Shown here piece after piece: positions 1 through 9,652 of a stretch of 64,000 nucleotides of DNA. Position 1 is the stretch's first letter; each line of letters opens with the position of its first letter. The stretch lies in the NCBI GenBank assembly GCA_016713125.1, contig JADJPT010000014.1, positions 1 through 64,000 of the forward strand, read 5' to 3'. The notes beneath the pieces were generated by a model. That model made no database searches. It was not told where the DNA came from and saw only the letters and a program-made list of their open reading frames with translations. The position numbers were made by a program, and so were the translations under genes. The stretch is from Betaproteobacteria bacterium. GTDB lineage: Bacteria > Pseudomonadota > Gammaproteobacteria > Burkholderiales > SG8-39.

Positions 1-531
1 AACGTTCTGGCCGGTGTGCTTGGCGAGTATGTCGTTCAGCTTCTGCTTGAGGAACAGGATCTCGCGCGCGTGGATCTCGATGTCAGAGGCCTGGCCCGAG
101 AAACCGCCCATCGGCTGGTGGATCATGACGCGCGAATTGGGCAGGCAGTAGCGCTTGCCCTTGGCGCCGGCGGTGAGCAGCAGCGCACCCATGCTGGCGG
201 CCTGGCCGACGCACAACGTCGAGACGTCGGGTTTGATGAACTGCATGGTGTCGTAGATCGCCATGCCGGCGGTGACCGAGCCGCCAGGCGAGTTGATGTA
301 GAAGGAGATGTCCTTGTCCGGGTTCTCGGACTCGAGAAACAGCAGCTGCGCCACGATCAGGTTGGCGGTGACGTCGTTCACCGGTCCGATCAGGAACACC
401 ACGCGCTCCTTCAGCAGGCGCGAATAGATGTCGTAGGCGCGCTCGCCGCGCCCTGACTGCTCGATCACCATGGGCACCAGGCCCAGGTTTTGCGCCTCTC
501 CGAGGCGCGACTTCCAGTCCAGGTTGCTCAA
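1..531 (-). CDS. clpP: ATP-dependent Clp protease proteolytic subunit, 3' end outside window
   Basis: Serine peptidase that forms the ClpP barrel and degrades substrates fed by ClpX or ClpA in the cytoplasm. 177 codons are visible. They include the conserved VPMVIEQSGRGERAYD start region, the nucleophile motif GQAASMGA and the catalytic-His motif VMIHQPMGG. The catalytic Asp and about 30 C-terminal residues lie beyond base 1. I chose the TTG at 531-529 as start because it overlaps the tig stop (TTGA), implying translational coupling. An ATG at VPM-VIEQ would give a shorter N-terminus. The order tig-clpP is the usual one and predicts clpX next, outside the window. Confidence 0.95.
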   Translation of the reverse strand, partial: MSNLDWKSRLGEAQNLGLVPMVIEQSGRGERAYDIYSRLLKERVVFLIGPVNDVTANLIVAQLLFLESENPDKDISFYINSPGGSVTAGMAIYDTMQFIKPDVSTLCVGQAASMGALLLTAGAKGKRYCLPNSRVMIHQPMGGFSGQASDIEIHAREILFLKQKLNDILAKHTGQNV

Positions 532-1837
532 GACGCGCTCCCCATCAGTTCGTCGAACGCGACGGCCTTGTCGGTCACCTTGGCCTTGGACAGCACCCAG
601 GCAACCACGTTCTCCTCGAGCGCGAGGCCTTCCATCTCATTCAGGCGCTGCGGCTGCATGTAGAACCACTTTACCACCTCGGCCGGGCTCTCGTAGGACT
701 CCGCCTGCTCCTCGATCAGCTTCCTGACCTGGTCGGGCTTGGGCTGCAGGTTCTCCAGCCGCGCCAGCTCGCCGACGATCAGCCCGAGCGCGACGCGGCG
801 CTTGGCGCTGGCCTCGAAGGCCGCGGGGTCGAACGGCAACTGCTCCATCTTGAGGCCGCGCGCCTCCAGGTCCTGGCGCGCCTGCTGCACCAGGTTCTGG
901 GTCTCCATCTCGACCAGCGCCTTGGGCAGCTCGATCGGGGTGGCGTCGTGCAGCGCCTGCAGGGCCTGCGACTTGACGCGCGCCTTGATGCGCTTGGCGA
1001 CTTCGCGCTCGACGTTCGCCTTGATGTCGGCGCGCATCTTGCTGACGTCGCCGTCGGCCACGCCCAGCCCCTTGGCGAACTCGGCGTCGAGTTCCGGCAG
1101 CTTGAGTTCCTCCACCAGCTTCACGCTCAGCTTGAACACGGCGGTTTTGCCGGCCACGTCCTTGCCGTGGTAATCGGCGGGGAACTTCAGCTCGAAGGTC
1201 TTCTCGGCGCCGGCGGCCATGCCTTCGGCGGCCGTCTCGAATTCGGGCAGCATGCGGCCCTCGCCGAGCGCGAACTGGAAGCCTTCGGCGCTGCCGCCCT
1301 GGAACGGCGTGCCGTCGATGCTGCCGGCGAAGTCGACCGTCACGCGGTCGCCCTTCTGGGCACCGCGGGCGGCGGCCACGAAACTGCCGCGCTGCTTGCG
1401 CAGGATCTCGATGGTCTTGTCGACCTCGGCCTCGTTGACCTCGACCAGCGGGCGGTCCACGGTCTGCGCGGAGACGTCACCCGGCTTGATCTCGGGATAG
1501 ACCTCGAAAGTCGCGCTGAACTCCATGGCCTGCGTCACGGCCTCGCCTTCCTTGGCCTCCTTGGGTTCGATGCGCGGATAGCCGGCGACCTTGAGGTTCG
1601 CCTCCTTCACCCGTCGTTGAAGGCCTTCACGGCGTCGCCCAGCACTTCGGGCGCACCTGCGGCCCGCTGCTGCGCCACCAGTTTCATCAGTACCTTGCCC
1701 GGACGGAAGCCGGACATCTTCCACGGTGCGTGCGGTTTCTTGAGCCGCTCGTCGATCTGACGTTCGACATCCGCCATCAGGACCGACATGGACAGGCGCC
1801 GTTCCAGGCTGCCGAGAGTTTCCAGATTTGCCGCCAT
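528..1837 (-). CDS. tig: Trigger factor, reading frame broken once
   Basis: Ribosome-bound chaperone and FKBP-type prolyl isomerase for nascent chains. The N-terminal part carries the ribosome-docking signature (SGFRPGKVL). The centre has the FKBP core (GDRVTVDFAGSIDGTPFQGG), followed by the helical chaperone domain ending MGSAS. The frame breaks near 1607-1620: the first part reads AFNDG-stop and the rest continues in another frame as VKEANLKVAGYP. One missing base between GAC and GTGAAG restores AFND.VKEAN and a 436-residue protein, normal for the family. Start is the ATG before AANLETLG. It lies downstream of tRNA-Leu and overlaps clpP by 4 bases. The break is more likely a sequence error than a real lesion, since similar single-base breaks recur across the window. 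Confidence 0.93.
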
Positions 1838-1885
1838 TACAGAGTTCCTTACCGAAATGATTGGATCGCCGATGCGATGGATCGC

Positions 1886-1970
1886 TGGTGCGAAGGAAGG
1901 GACTCGAACCCCCACGCCGTGAGGCGCTGGAACCTAAATCCAGTGCGTCTACTAATTCCGCCACCTTCGC
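1886..1970 (-). tRNA. tRNA-Leu (anticodon UAG)
   Basis: The minus strand folds as an 85-base class II tRNA. The acceptor arms are GCGAAGG and CCTTCGC followed by an encoded CCA. The anticodon stem CTGGA/TCCAG encloses the loop TTTAGGT with anticodon TAG. There is a long variable arm and a T-loop GGTTCGAGTCC. It lies about 50 bases upstream of tig in the same direction, a common arrangement in betaproteobacteria. Confidence 0.96.
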
Positions 1971-2026
1971 TGCGTTGCCGCGGCTGAAGCAGAAAATTGC
2001 GGCCGCAAGCCTTGGCAGAACGCATA

Positions 2027-2032
2027 ATTATA
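2027..2032 (-). promoter_or_regulatory. Possible -10 element for tRNA-Leu and tig
   Basis: The minus strand reads TATAAT 57 bases before the tRNA-Leu gene, a perfect sigma-70 -10 hexamer. No good -35 hexamer sits 16-18 bases upstream, so the assignment is tentative. The 143-base gap from tRNA-Leu to hpnC holds nothing else I recognise. Confidence 0.4.
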
Positions 2033-2113
2033 CCTCAGGGACCGCCTTTCCTCCGTGGCTGCACACTGAAAAAAGCCTTACAAATCACACCCCAATCACC
2101 CCGGAATCCCCCA

Positions 2114-2917
2114 GTGTCTGTCGGTCATTACGAAAACTTCCCGGTCGCCTCGGTGCTGATGCCGCCCGCGCTGCGTGCCCCGGTGTCGGTCATCTACCGC
2201 TTTGCGCGCACGGCCGACGACATCGCCGACGAAGGCGAGGCCACCCCGGAACAGCGGCTGGCAGGCTTGTCAGAGTACCGCAGCGGGCTGGATGCCATAG
2301 CCTCGAACAGAGCCCCGGAATCCGGCCTGTTCCGCGACCTCGCGGAAGTGGTTCGCGAACGCGCGCTGCCGCTGCAGCCCTTCTACGACCTGCTGGACGC
2401 CTTCTCGCAGGACGTGGTCAAGACGCGCTACGCCGATTTTCCCGAACTGCTGGACTACTGCCGGCGCTCGGCAAATCCGGTGGGCCGGCTGATGCTGCAC
2501 CTGTTCGGCATGGCAGACGAGCGCAATCTGGCCTGGTCCGACTCGATCTGTTCGGCGCTGCAGCTGGTCAACTTCTGGCAGGACGTGGCCATCGACTGGC
2601 ACAAGCATCGCGTCTACCTGCCGCAGGACGAGATGCGCCGCTTCGGCGTAAGCGAGACGCACATCGCCGAGCGCAACTGCGATCCGGCCTGGCGCGCGCT
2701 GCTCGCCCTCCAAGTGTCGCGCGCGCGCGCGATGCTAGACTCCGGCGCGCCGTTGGGGCGCCTGCTGCCCGGGCGCGTGGGTCTCGAGATCCGCGCCACC
2801 GTGCAGGGCGGGCTGCGCATCCTCGCCAGGCTGGACGCCATTGATTACGACATGTTCAGAAACCGCCCCGTGCTGCGCTGGCACGACTGGCCCATGCTGC
2901 TGCTGCGATCCCTATGA
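2114..2917 (+). CDS. hpnC: Hopanoid pathway squalene synthase-like enzyme HpnC
   Basis: Trans-isoprenyl diphosphate synthase-fold enzyme. In the HpnCDE route it converts presqualene diphosphate to hydroxysqualene. The two metal-binding regions are visible: DDIADEG near residue 37 and NFWQDVAIDWHKHRVYLP near residue 155. The start is a GTG giving VSVGHYENFPVASVLMP, which matches the family N-terminus; a longer in-frame ATG at 1997 would add residues unlike the family. The 267-residue length is normal. Its stop overlaps the hpnD start (ATGA), so hpnCDE is one translationally coupled unit. Confidence 0.93.
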   Translation: MSVGHYENFPVASVLMPPALRAPVSVIYRFARTADDIADEGEATPEQRLAGLSEYRSGLDAIASNRAPESGLFRDLAEVVRERALPLQPFYDLLDAFSQDVVKTRYADFPELLDYCRRSANPVGRLMLHLFGMADERNLAWSDSICSALQLVNFWQDVAIDWHKHRVYLPQDEMRRFGVSETHIAERNCDPAWRALLALQVSRARAMLDSGAPLGRLLPGRVGLEIRATVQGGLRILARLDAIDYDMFRNRPVLRWHDWPMLLLRSL

Positions 2918-3746
2918 CGCCCGACGAATACTGCCAACAGAAGGCGGCGCAGAGCGGCTCCTCCTTCTACTACGCGTTCCTGTTCCTGCCGCCCGAACGG
3001 CGGCGCGCAATCACCGCCCTTGCGCCTTCTGCCGCGAGGTCGACGACGTGGTCGACGAATGCGAGGACACGCAGATCGCCGCCACCAAGCTCGCCTGGTG
3101 GCGGGCCGAGATCGACAATCTGTACGCGGGCAGGCCGCAGCATCCGGTCACGCGCGCGCTCGAACCGCTGGCGCCGACCTACGCGATCAGCGCGCAGCGC
3201 CTCAACGAGATCATCGACGGCATGCAGATGGACCTCGAACAATCGCGCTATCTGGACTTCGCCGGCCTCGAGCGCTACTGCTATCACGTGGCCGGCGTGG
3301 TCGGCCTGCTGGCCGCGGGCATCTTCGGCTACCGCAATCCGCAGACCCTGCAGTACGCCGAGAAACTCGGCACGGCCTTCCAGCTCACCAACATCATCCG
3401 CGACGTGGGCGAGGACGCGCGCAAGAACCGCATCTACCTGCCGATGGACGAACTCAAGCGCTTCGAGGTGCCGGCCGCCGACCTGCTGAATGCGCGCTAC
3501 AGCGAGAACTTCACGCGACTGATGCGGTTCCAGCGTGAGCGCGCCGAGTCCTACTATGACGCGGCCTACGCGCTGCTGGCGCCCGAGGACCGGCGCACGC
3601 AGCGCGCCGGCCTGATCATGGCCGCCATCTACCGCACGGTGCTGCACGAGGTCGCCGACGACGGCTTCCGGGTGCTGACCCAGCGCACTTCGCTCACGCC
3701 GCTGCGCAAGCTGTGGATCGCCACCCGCACGTGGCTGCAGACCTGA
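2914..3746 (+). CDS. hpnD: Presqualene diphosphate synthase HpnD, frame broken once
   Basis: Joins two farnesyl diphosphates to presqualene diphosphate, the first step of hopanoid squalene synthesis. The start MTPDEYCQQKAAQSGSSFYY overlaps hpnC (ATGA). Metal-binding motifs are REVDDVVDEC and NIIRDVGEDARKNRIYLP. The frame breaks near 3015-3022: MTPDEY to AITAL is in one frame and CAFCREVDD onward in another. Adding one base after GCCCT gives AL(C/Y)AFCREVDD and 277 residues, the family length. The catalytic motifs are intact, so I treat it as a functional gene with a sequencing indel. Confidence 0.92.
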
Positions 3747-5004
3747 GCACCGCCCCGCGCACCCCGCCACGCAGCGTCGCCATCGTCGGCGCCGGCTATG
3801 CCGGCATGGCCGCCGCGGTCGGCCTGGCGCGGCGCGGCGTGCAGGTCGCCGTCTACGAGTCTGCGCCGGTGCCCGGCGGCCGCGCGCGGCGCGTCACCAC
3901 CGGAGGACGCGAACTCGACAACGGCCAGCACATCCTGGTCGGCGCCTACACCGGCCTGCTCGCACTGATGCGCGAGGTCGGCGCCGACCCGGACGCGAGC
4001 CTGCTGCGCCTGCCGCTGGACCTGCGCTACCTGCCGCTGCACGACGGATTTCGCCTGCGCGCCCCGCACCTGCCGGCGCCCCTGCACCTGGCCGCCGCAC
4101 TGGCCACCGCCCGGGGCCTGCCCTGGCCCGAGCGCATCGCCGCCATCCGTTTCATGCAGGCCATGAAGTCGGCGCGCTTTCGCCTGGCCGCGGACACCAC
4201 GGTCTGCGCGCTGCTCGCCGCGCACGGCCAGAGCGGGTGCATTGCCAGGTTCCTGTGGCATCCCCTGTGCATCTCGGCCCTCAACACGCTGCCCGAAGAA
4301 GCCTCCGCGCAGGTGTTCCTGGCCGTGCTGCGCGACGCGCTGGCCGGCGCGCGCGAGTCCAGCGACCTGCTGATCCCGCGCAAGGACCTCAGCGCCCTGT
4401 TCCCCGAGCCGGCCGCCGCATGGCTGCGCGCGCACGGCGGCGAACTGCATTGCGCGCATACGGTGCGCGACCTCGCCGCGCTCAGGCGCGGGCACGATGC
4501 CGTGATCCTCGCCGTCGGTCCGCACCAGCTCGACACCCTGTTGCCCGGCCTGCTGCCGCACTACGGCTATCGGCCCATCTACACGGCCTACCTGCAGTAT
4601 CCCGAAGGCACGCGCCTGCCCTCCCCCATGCTGGGGCTGGACGGCGGGCTGATGCAGTGGGTATTCGATCGCGGCGCGCTGACCGGAGAGCACGGGCTGT
4701 TCGCCTGCGTGATCAGCGCCCAGGGTGCGCACCAGGCTCTGCAGCGACCGCGCTCGCCGAAGCTCTGCACGCCGAACTCGCCGCGCAACTGCCGGGATTG
4801 CCCGCGCCGCTATGGACGCAACTGATCGCCGAGAAACGCGCCACGCTGGCCTGCACGCCGAACCTGCCGCGCATCGGTCCGACCACGCCGCTGCCCGGCG
4901 TGTGGCTGGCCGGCGATTACACCGACCCCGAATACCCGCCCACCCTGGAAGCCGCGGTCAGGAGCGGGCTGCGGGTCGCGGACTTGCTCATTTCCGCAAG
5001 CTGA
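3731..5004 (+). CDS. hpnE: Hydroxysqualene dehydroxylase HpnE, frame broken once
   Basis: FAD-dependent amine-oxidase-fold enzyme that reduces hydroxysqualene to squalene. The N-terminal dinucleotide-binding motif is VAIVGAGYAGMAAAVGLARR, and the C-terminal FAD signature is VWLAGDYTDPEYPPTLEAAV. The frame breaks near 4735: SAQGAHQAL is in the first frame and ALAEALHAELAAQLPGL in the next. One added base gives about 424 residues, normal for HpnE. The start is uncertain: GTG 3731 (16-base overlap with hpnD) or GTG 3713. With hpnC and hpnD it completes the three-enzyme route. The cyclase (shc) is not in the window. Confidence 0.91.
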
Positions 5005-5013
5005 TTGACACGT

Positions 5014-5034
5014 GATCCGCTCCAGGAGCGGATC
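5014..5034. terminator. Hairpin between convergent hpnE and mgtE-like gene
   Basis: Two perfect 10-base arms, GATCCGCTCC and GGAGCGGATC, are separated by one base, so the real loop would be CCAGG. It lies 10 bases after the hpnE stop and 40 bases past the convergent gene's stop. No strong T-run follows on either strand, so terminator function is likely but unproven. Its core GCTCCnGGAGCGGAT recurs near 17196. Confidence 0.5.
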
Positions 5035-5073
5035 TTGCGAAATAAAAGTCAAAGATTCAAGCGAAAACCTGGC

Positions 5074-6060
5074 CTAGCGGATCACGATGGTCGCCACCAG
5101 GAAATAGATCAGGATCGACAGCAGGTCCTGCACCACGGTCGCGAGCGGGCCGCTGCCGAAGGCCGGATCGATGTCGAACAGGTCGAACATCCATGGCAGG
5201 GCCATCGCCACCACGGTGGCCGTGGAGCAGGCGGCGAACAGCGACAGGCCGACGGCCAGCGCCAGGTCGGCGTCGTTCCAGCGCCACCAGACCATCGGGG
5301 CGGCCACCGCACCGATGGCGACGCCGATCGCCAGTCCGGCCAGCAGTTCGCGCCCGACCATGCGCCGCATGGGCACGCCGATCGACAGGCCGCGCACGAT
5401 GATTGTCTCGGTCTGCGTGCCCACGGCATCGGCCATGTAGACGATGCCCGGAATGAAAAAGGCCAGCACCACCTTCATTTCGAGCTGGGTCTCGAACCAG
5501 CCGACCAGGTCGGCCGCGCCCATCGCACCGATCAGACCGATCAGCAGCCAGGGCAGCCGGTGCACGAAACGACGCTGCGCCGGCTCCAGGCTGATCTTGC
5601 GCACGCTGGCCGTGCTCTTGATGAAGCCGCCGACGCGCGAGAGGTCCTCCTCGTGCTCGGAGAGCAGCACTTCGACCAGGCGGTGGGGCGGGATCAGGCC
5701 GACGAAGCGCCGCTGCGCATCGACCACCGCCAGCGCCGACTCGCCGCTGTGCACGGCCTTCCAGGCGGCGATCTCCTGATCGACGCCTGGCGCGACCACC
5801 GGCGACTCGCGGTCCATAAGGAACTCCATCGTGGCGTGCTCGGGCGCGGCCAGCAGCGTTTCGATCGTCAGCACGCCGAGGAACTGCCCGTGCAGGCAGA
5901 CCACCAGGTGGCTGGCGCACTCGTAGTGCCGCCCGGTCAGGTGGGTGCGCACGTGGCCGGCGCGCTGTTCGGGTTCCAGCACCGGCACGCGCAGGCTGGC
6001 GTGCTGGGCCGCCGTCTCGAAGCTCACATGCGTATTGCCATCCTGCGTCCCGACTGCCAT
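5074..6060 (-). CDS. MgtE-family divalent cation transporter with CBS domains
   Basis: Predicted inner-membrane Mg2+ (possibly Co2+) channel or transporter. The N-terminal half (about residues 20-135) reads as a CBS pair, including GVLTIETLLAAP and ALAVVDAQRRFVGLIPPHRL. The C-terminal half has about five membrane segments with the MgtE signature region GIVYMADAVGTQTETIIVRG. At 328 residues it lacks the full N-terminal acidic domain of classical MgtE (about 450), so it belongs to a shorter subgroup. It follows radA by 31 bases in the same direction. Substrate is inferred from the family only. Confidence 0.82.
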   Translation of the reverse strand: MAVGTQDGNTHVSFETAAQHASLRVPVLEPEQRAGHVRTHLTGRHYECASHLVVCLHGQFLGVLTIETLLAAPEHATMEFLMDRESPVVAPGVDQEIAAWKAVHSGESALAVVDAQRRFVGLIPPHRLVEVLLSEHEEDLSRVGGFIKSTASVRKISLEPAQRRFVHRLPWLLIGLIGAMGAADLVGWFETQLEMKVVLAFFIPGIVYMADAVGTQTETIIVRGLSIGVPMRRMVGRELLAGLAIGVAIGAVAAPMVWWRWNDADLALAVGLSLFAACSTATVVAMALPWMFDLFDIDPAFGSGPLATVVQDLLSILIYFLVATIVIR

Positions 6061-6091
6061 CGCCGCTCCCGGTGAAAGCCCTGCGCCGCCG

Positions 6092-7471
6092 CTACAGTTC
6101 CCGCAACTTGCCGACCGCCTCGTCGACGCGCTCGACCGCGATCACCTCGAGCCCGGCGATCTTCGCCTTGGGCAGGTTCGCCCGCGGCACGATGGCGCGG
6201 GTGAAGCCGAGCTTGGCCGCCTCCTTGAGGCGATCCTGGCCGCGCGGCGCCGGACGGACTTCGCCGGCCAGGCCGACCTCGCCGAAGGCAGTCACCTTGC
6301 CCAGAATGGGGCGGTTGGTCAGCGAACTCACGGCAGCCAGCAGCACCGCCAGATCGGCGGCCGGCTCCTGGATGCGCACCCCGCCCACCGCGTTCACGAA
6401 CACGTCGGCGTCGAAGGTGGCAATGCCGGCGTGGCGGTGCAGGACCGCCAGCAGCATGGCCAGGCGGTTCTGCTCCAGACCCACCGAGAGCCGGCGCGGG
6501 TTCGGCGCGTGCGCGGTGTCGACCAGGGCCTGTATCTCCACCAGCAGCGGCCGCGTGCCCTCCAGGGTGGCCAGCACGCAGGAACCGGCCACGTCCTTGC
6601 CATGCTGCGAGAGGAACAGCGCCGAAGGGTTGGACACCCCGCGCAGGCCCTTCTCGGTCATCGCGAACACGCCCAGTTCGTTGACCGCGCCGAAGCGGTT
6701 CTTGATCGCGCGCACCAGCCGGAAGCTCGAATGCGGGTCGCCCTCGAAGTACAGCACGGTGTCGACGATGTGCTCGAGCACGCGCGGACCGGCGATGGCG
6801 CCATCCTTGGTCACGTGGCCGATCAGGATCAGCGAGGTGCCGCTCGATTTGGCGTGCCGCGTGAGCTGGGCCGCGCACTCGCGCACCTGCGCGACCGAGC
6901 CCGGCGCCGAGGTCAGCGCATCCGAGTACAGGGTCTGGATCGAATCGATCACGGCGATCTCAGGCTTGATCGCCTCGAGGGTCGCGACGATGCGCTCCAG
7001 CCGGATCTCGGCCAGCAGCTGCACACGGCCGGCGTCCAGCGCCAGGCGCTGCGCACGCAGCGCCACCTGCTCGGCCGATTCCTCGCCGGTCACGTACAGC
7101 GCGGTGTGCGCGCCGGGCTGCGCGGCTTCGAGCTGGGCCAGCGCCTGCAGAAGCAGCGTCGATTTGCCGATGCCGGGGTCGCCGCCGATCAGCACCACCT
7201 GCCCGGCCACCAGACCGCCGCCCAGCACGCGGTCGAACTCTCCGATGCCGGTGGGCAGGCGCTCGATCTCGCGGGTTTCGATCCGCGCCAGCGGCAGCGG
7301 CGTACCGGCCTGCACCCCGCCGGCCAGCGAGGCGTAGCGATGCGCGCTCTTCGCCTCGAGCACGGTTTCCTGAAGGGTATTCCAGGCCTTGCAGGCCGGG
7401 CACTGGCCGAACTGCTGCAGGGAACTGGCCCCGCACTCGGTACAGACATAGGCTGCCTTGGCGCGCGCCAC
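6092..7471 (-). CDS. radA: DNA repair protein RadA
   Basis: RecA-like ATPase that promotes branch migration and recombination repair. It has an N-terminal zinc finger (CTECG...CPAC), a Walker A motif GGDPGIGKSTLL, the RadA-specific KNRFG motif (IKNRFGAVNELGVF) and a C-terminal Lon-protease-like domain. GTG start at 7471 gives 459 residues, the standard length. A longer upstream open frame is a shadow inside alr. It begins 4 bases after the alr stop, so alr and radA are likely co-transcribed. Confidence 0.95.
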   Translation of the reverse strand: MARAKAAYVCTECGASSLQQFGQCPACKAWNTLQETVLEAKSAHRYASLAGGVQAGTPLPLARIETREIERLPTGIGEFDRVLGGGLVAGQVVLIGGDPGIGKSTLLLQALAQLEAAQPGAHTALYVTGEESAEQVALRAQRLALDAGRVQLLAEIRLERIVATLEAIKPEIAVIDSIQTLYSDALTSAPGSVAQVRECAAQLTRHAKSSGTSLILIGHVTKDGAIAGPRVLEHIVDTVLYFEGDPHSSFRLVRAIKNRFGAVNELGVFAMTEKGLRGVSNPSALFLSQHGKDVAGSCVLATLEGTRPLLVEIQALVDTAHAPNPRRLSVGLEQNRLAMLLAVLHRHAGIATFDADVFVNAVGGVRIQEPAADLAVLLAAVSSLTNRPILGKVTAFGEVGLAGEVRPAPRGQDRLKEAAKLGFTRAIVPRANLPKAKIAGLEVIAVERVDEAVGKLREL

Positions 7472-7475
7472 GCGC

Positions 7476-8543
7476 TCAGACCTCCACGACCGGCACCCGC
7501 GGGGCCAGCGCGCACAGCAGTTCATAGGACACCGTGCCCGCGGCGGCCGCCACCTCGTCGGCCGACAGGCCTTCGCCCCACAGCGTGACCGGCGTGCCGA
7601 TGTAGGCCTCGGGCAGGTCGCTGATGTCCACGGCGAGCATGTCCATGGACACGCGGCCCACGGTGCGCGTGCGCTGTCCGCCCACCAGCACCGGCGTGCC
7701 GGTGGGCGCATGGCGCGGATAGCCGTCGGCGTAACCGCAGGCCACCAGGCCGATGGTCATCTCCTGCGTGGCTTCGAACGAGAAGCCGTAGCCCACGTGC
7801 TCGCCCGGCTGCAGGTTCTGCAAGCCGATGATCTCGCTGGCCAGCGTCATCGCCGGCTTCAGCCCGAGGTCCGCGGCGCTCTGCTCGGCGAACGGCGAGC
7901 AGCCATACAGCATAATCCCCGGCCGCACCCAGTCGGCATGCGATTGCGGATAACGCAGCAGCGCCGCCGAGTTGGCCAGGCAGCGCGGCGCGCTCATCGG
8001 CTGGGTCAGGCTGTTGAACCACTCCAGCTGCGCGGCCACGCCGCTCGCTCCGTCGGCGTCGGCGAAGTGCGTCATCAGCGTGACCGAGCGCACCTGCGGA
8101 TGGCCGTGCAGCGCGTTCCAGGCGATGCGCACGTTGTCGACCGTGAAGCCCAGGCGGTTCATGCCACTGTTGACCTTCAGGTAGGCGTCGATGGGCGCCG
8201 AGAGCGCGGTCTTCTCGAGGATCTCGATCTGCTCGATGTTGTGCACCACCGGTGTCAGCGCGTACTCGGCCAGCAGGGTGACGTCCTGCGCCTTGAAGAA
8301 CCCCTCCAGCAGCAGGATGGGCTTGTCCACGCCCTGCGCGCGCAGACGGATCGCCTCCTCGAAATCCAGCATCGCGTAACCGTCGGCCGCCGCCAGCGCC
8401 TGCGCGGCGCGCGCCAGGCCGTGACCGTATGCGTTGGCCTTGATCACCGCCCAGATGTGCGCCTGGCTGGCGTGGCGGCGCGCCACCTCCAGGTTATGGG
8501 TCAGGGCCCGGCTCGAAATGCGTGCCTGTATGGGACGGGGCAT
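7476..8543 (-). CDS. alr: Alanine racemase
   Basis: PLP enzyme interconverting L- and D-alanine for peptidoglycan. The PLP-lysine motif AVIKANAYGHG is near residue 37. Other family blocks are NSGMNRLGF, VRPGIMLYG and GYADGYPRHAPTGTPVLV. The 355-residue length is standard. It sits between the LysR gene (5-base gap) and radA (4-base gap). The alr-radA order beside lplT is typical of betaproteobacteria. Confidence 0.96.
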   Translation of the reverse strand: MPRPIQARISSRALTHNLEVARRHASQAHIWAVIKANAYGHGLARAAQALAAADGYAMLDFEEAIRLRAQGVDKPILLLEGFFKAQDVTLLAEYALTPVVHNIEQIEILEKTALSAPIDAYLKVNSGMNRLGFTVDNVRIAWNALHGHPQVRSVTLMTHFADADGASGVAAQLEWFNSLTQPMSAPRCLANSAALLRYPQSHADWVRPGIMLYGCSPFAEQSAADLGLKPAMTLASEIIGLQNLQPGEHVGYGFSFEATQEMTIGLVACGYADGYPRHAPTGTPVLVGGQRTRTVGRVSMDMLAVDISDLPEAYIGTPVTLWGEGLSADEVAAAAGTVSYELLCALAPRVPVVEV

Positions 8544-8548
8544 GGCGT

Positions 8549-9453
8549 TCAGCGCTCCTTGACGGCGCGCAGGCGTCCGCGCGCGAACTCGATGAAGGTG
8601 TCGACCAGCCGCGAGCGAAAGCGCTCGCGCGGGTAGACCACCGAAGCTTGCGCATCAGGCGCGGAGCGAGCGGCACGGCCACCAGCTGCGCGAGTTCGAT
8701 CTCCTTGGCCACCGTGGCGCGCGACATCACGGCGAAGCCCAGTCCGGTGCTGACCAAGCCCTTGATCGCCTCCAGGCTGCCCAGTTCCATGACCACCTTG
8801 AGCTCCTCGGGCTTCACGCCATGCTCCTCGAAATAGCGGTCGGTGACCTCGCGCGTGCCCGAACCGGATTCGCGGCTGATGTAGGCATGCGGGGCGAGCT
8901 GTCGCGCGCTGGCCGACTTCAGCCTCGCCAGCGGATGTCCGGGGGCGCACAGGGCGCGCAATTCGTCCTCGGCGCAGACCTCCGAACTCAGCGCCGGCAG
9001 ATGCGAGGGCGCCTCGATGAATCCCAGGTCCAGCGTGTGCTCGGCGACGCGGTTCTCTACGGTCTCCGAGTTGGCCACCACCAGGCGCGGCTGCACGCGG
9101 GGGAACGCCGACTTGAATTCGCCCAGTACGCGCGGCAGCAGGAACTCGGCGATGGTCATGCTGGCGCCGACCAGCAGCGGGCCGCCGACCTGCCCGGTCA
9201 TTTCCTTGAGGCGGGTATCGAGCTCGGCCGAAAGGCCGAGAATGCGCTCGGCATAGTCGAGCACGATGTCGCCGGCGGGGGTCAGTGCGATGCGCCCGTG
9301 GCCGCGGTCGAACAGACGCGTGTTGAAGTGCTCCTCGAGCTGCTTGATCTGGAAGGTCACCGCAGGCTGCGTCATGAACAGCGCCTCCGCCGCCTTGGTG
9401 AAGGACAGATGCTTGGCTGCTGCGTGGAACACCTGGAGGCGCCGGTCGGCCAT
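8549..9453 (-). CDS. LysR-family transcriptional regulator, frame broken once
   Basis: N-terminal winged helix-turn-helix (residues 1-60, RLQVFHAAAKHLSFTKAAEA then QPAVTFQIKQLEEHF) plus a periplasmic-binding-like effector domain. The pattern resembles the CysL/CbbR branch. The frame breaks near 8645: SRATVAKEIELAQLVAVPL ends as MRKL in one frame, and VVYPRERFRSRLVDTFIEFA follows in the next. One added base (KLSVVYPRERF) gives 301 residues, normal for the family. It is divergent from lplT across a 199-base gap and reads toward alr. Effector and targets are unknown; the divergent lplT is the obvious candidate target. Confidence 0.88.
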
Positions 9454-9652
9454 CGCTCTCGAACGCGCTGTTGCTCAGCCGGGTATTCAAGCATAAATCC
9501 ACCCCGCATGCCCGCCTTATGACCTTTCCCCGCTCGACCGCCGGCACGGCTCGCTGCACATGACTTTCACGGGCGGCGTGTTATAAAGCGCGCTGCCTTC
9601 CACAACGGAGCATCACCGGCACCCTCACCGGCGGCCGGCCGCAACGAATCGC

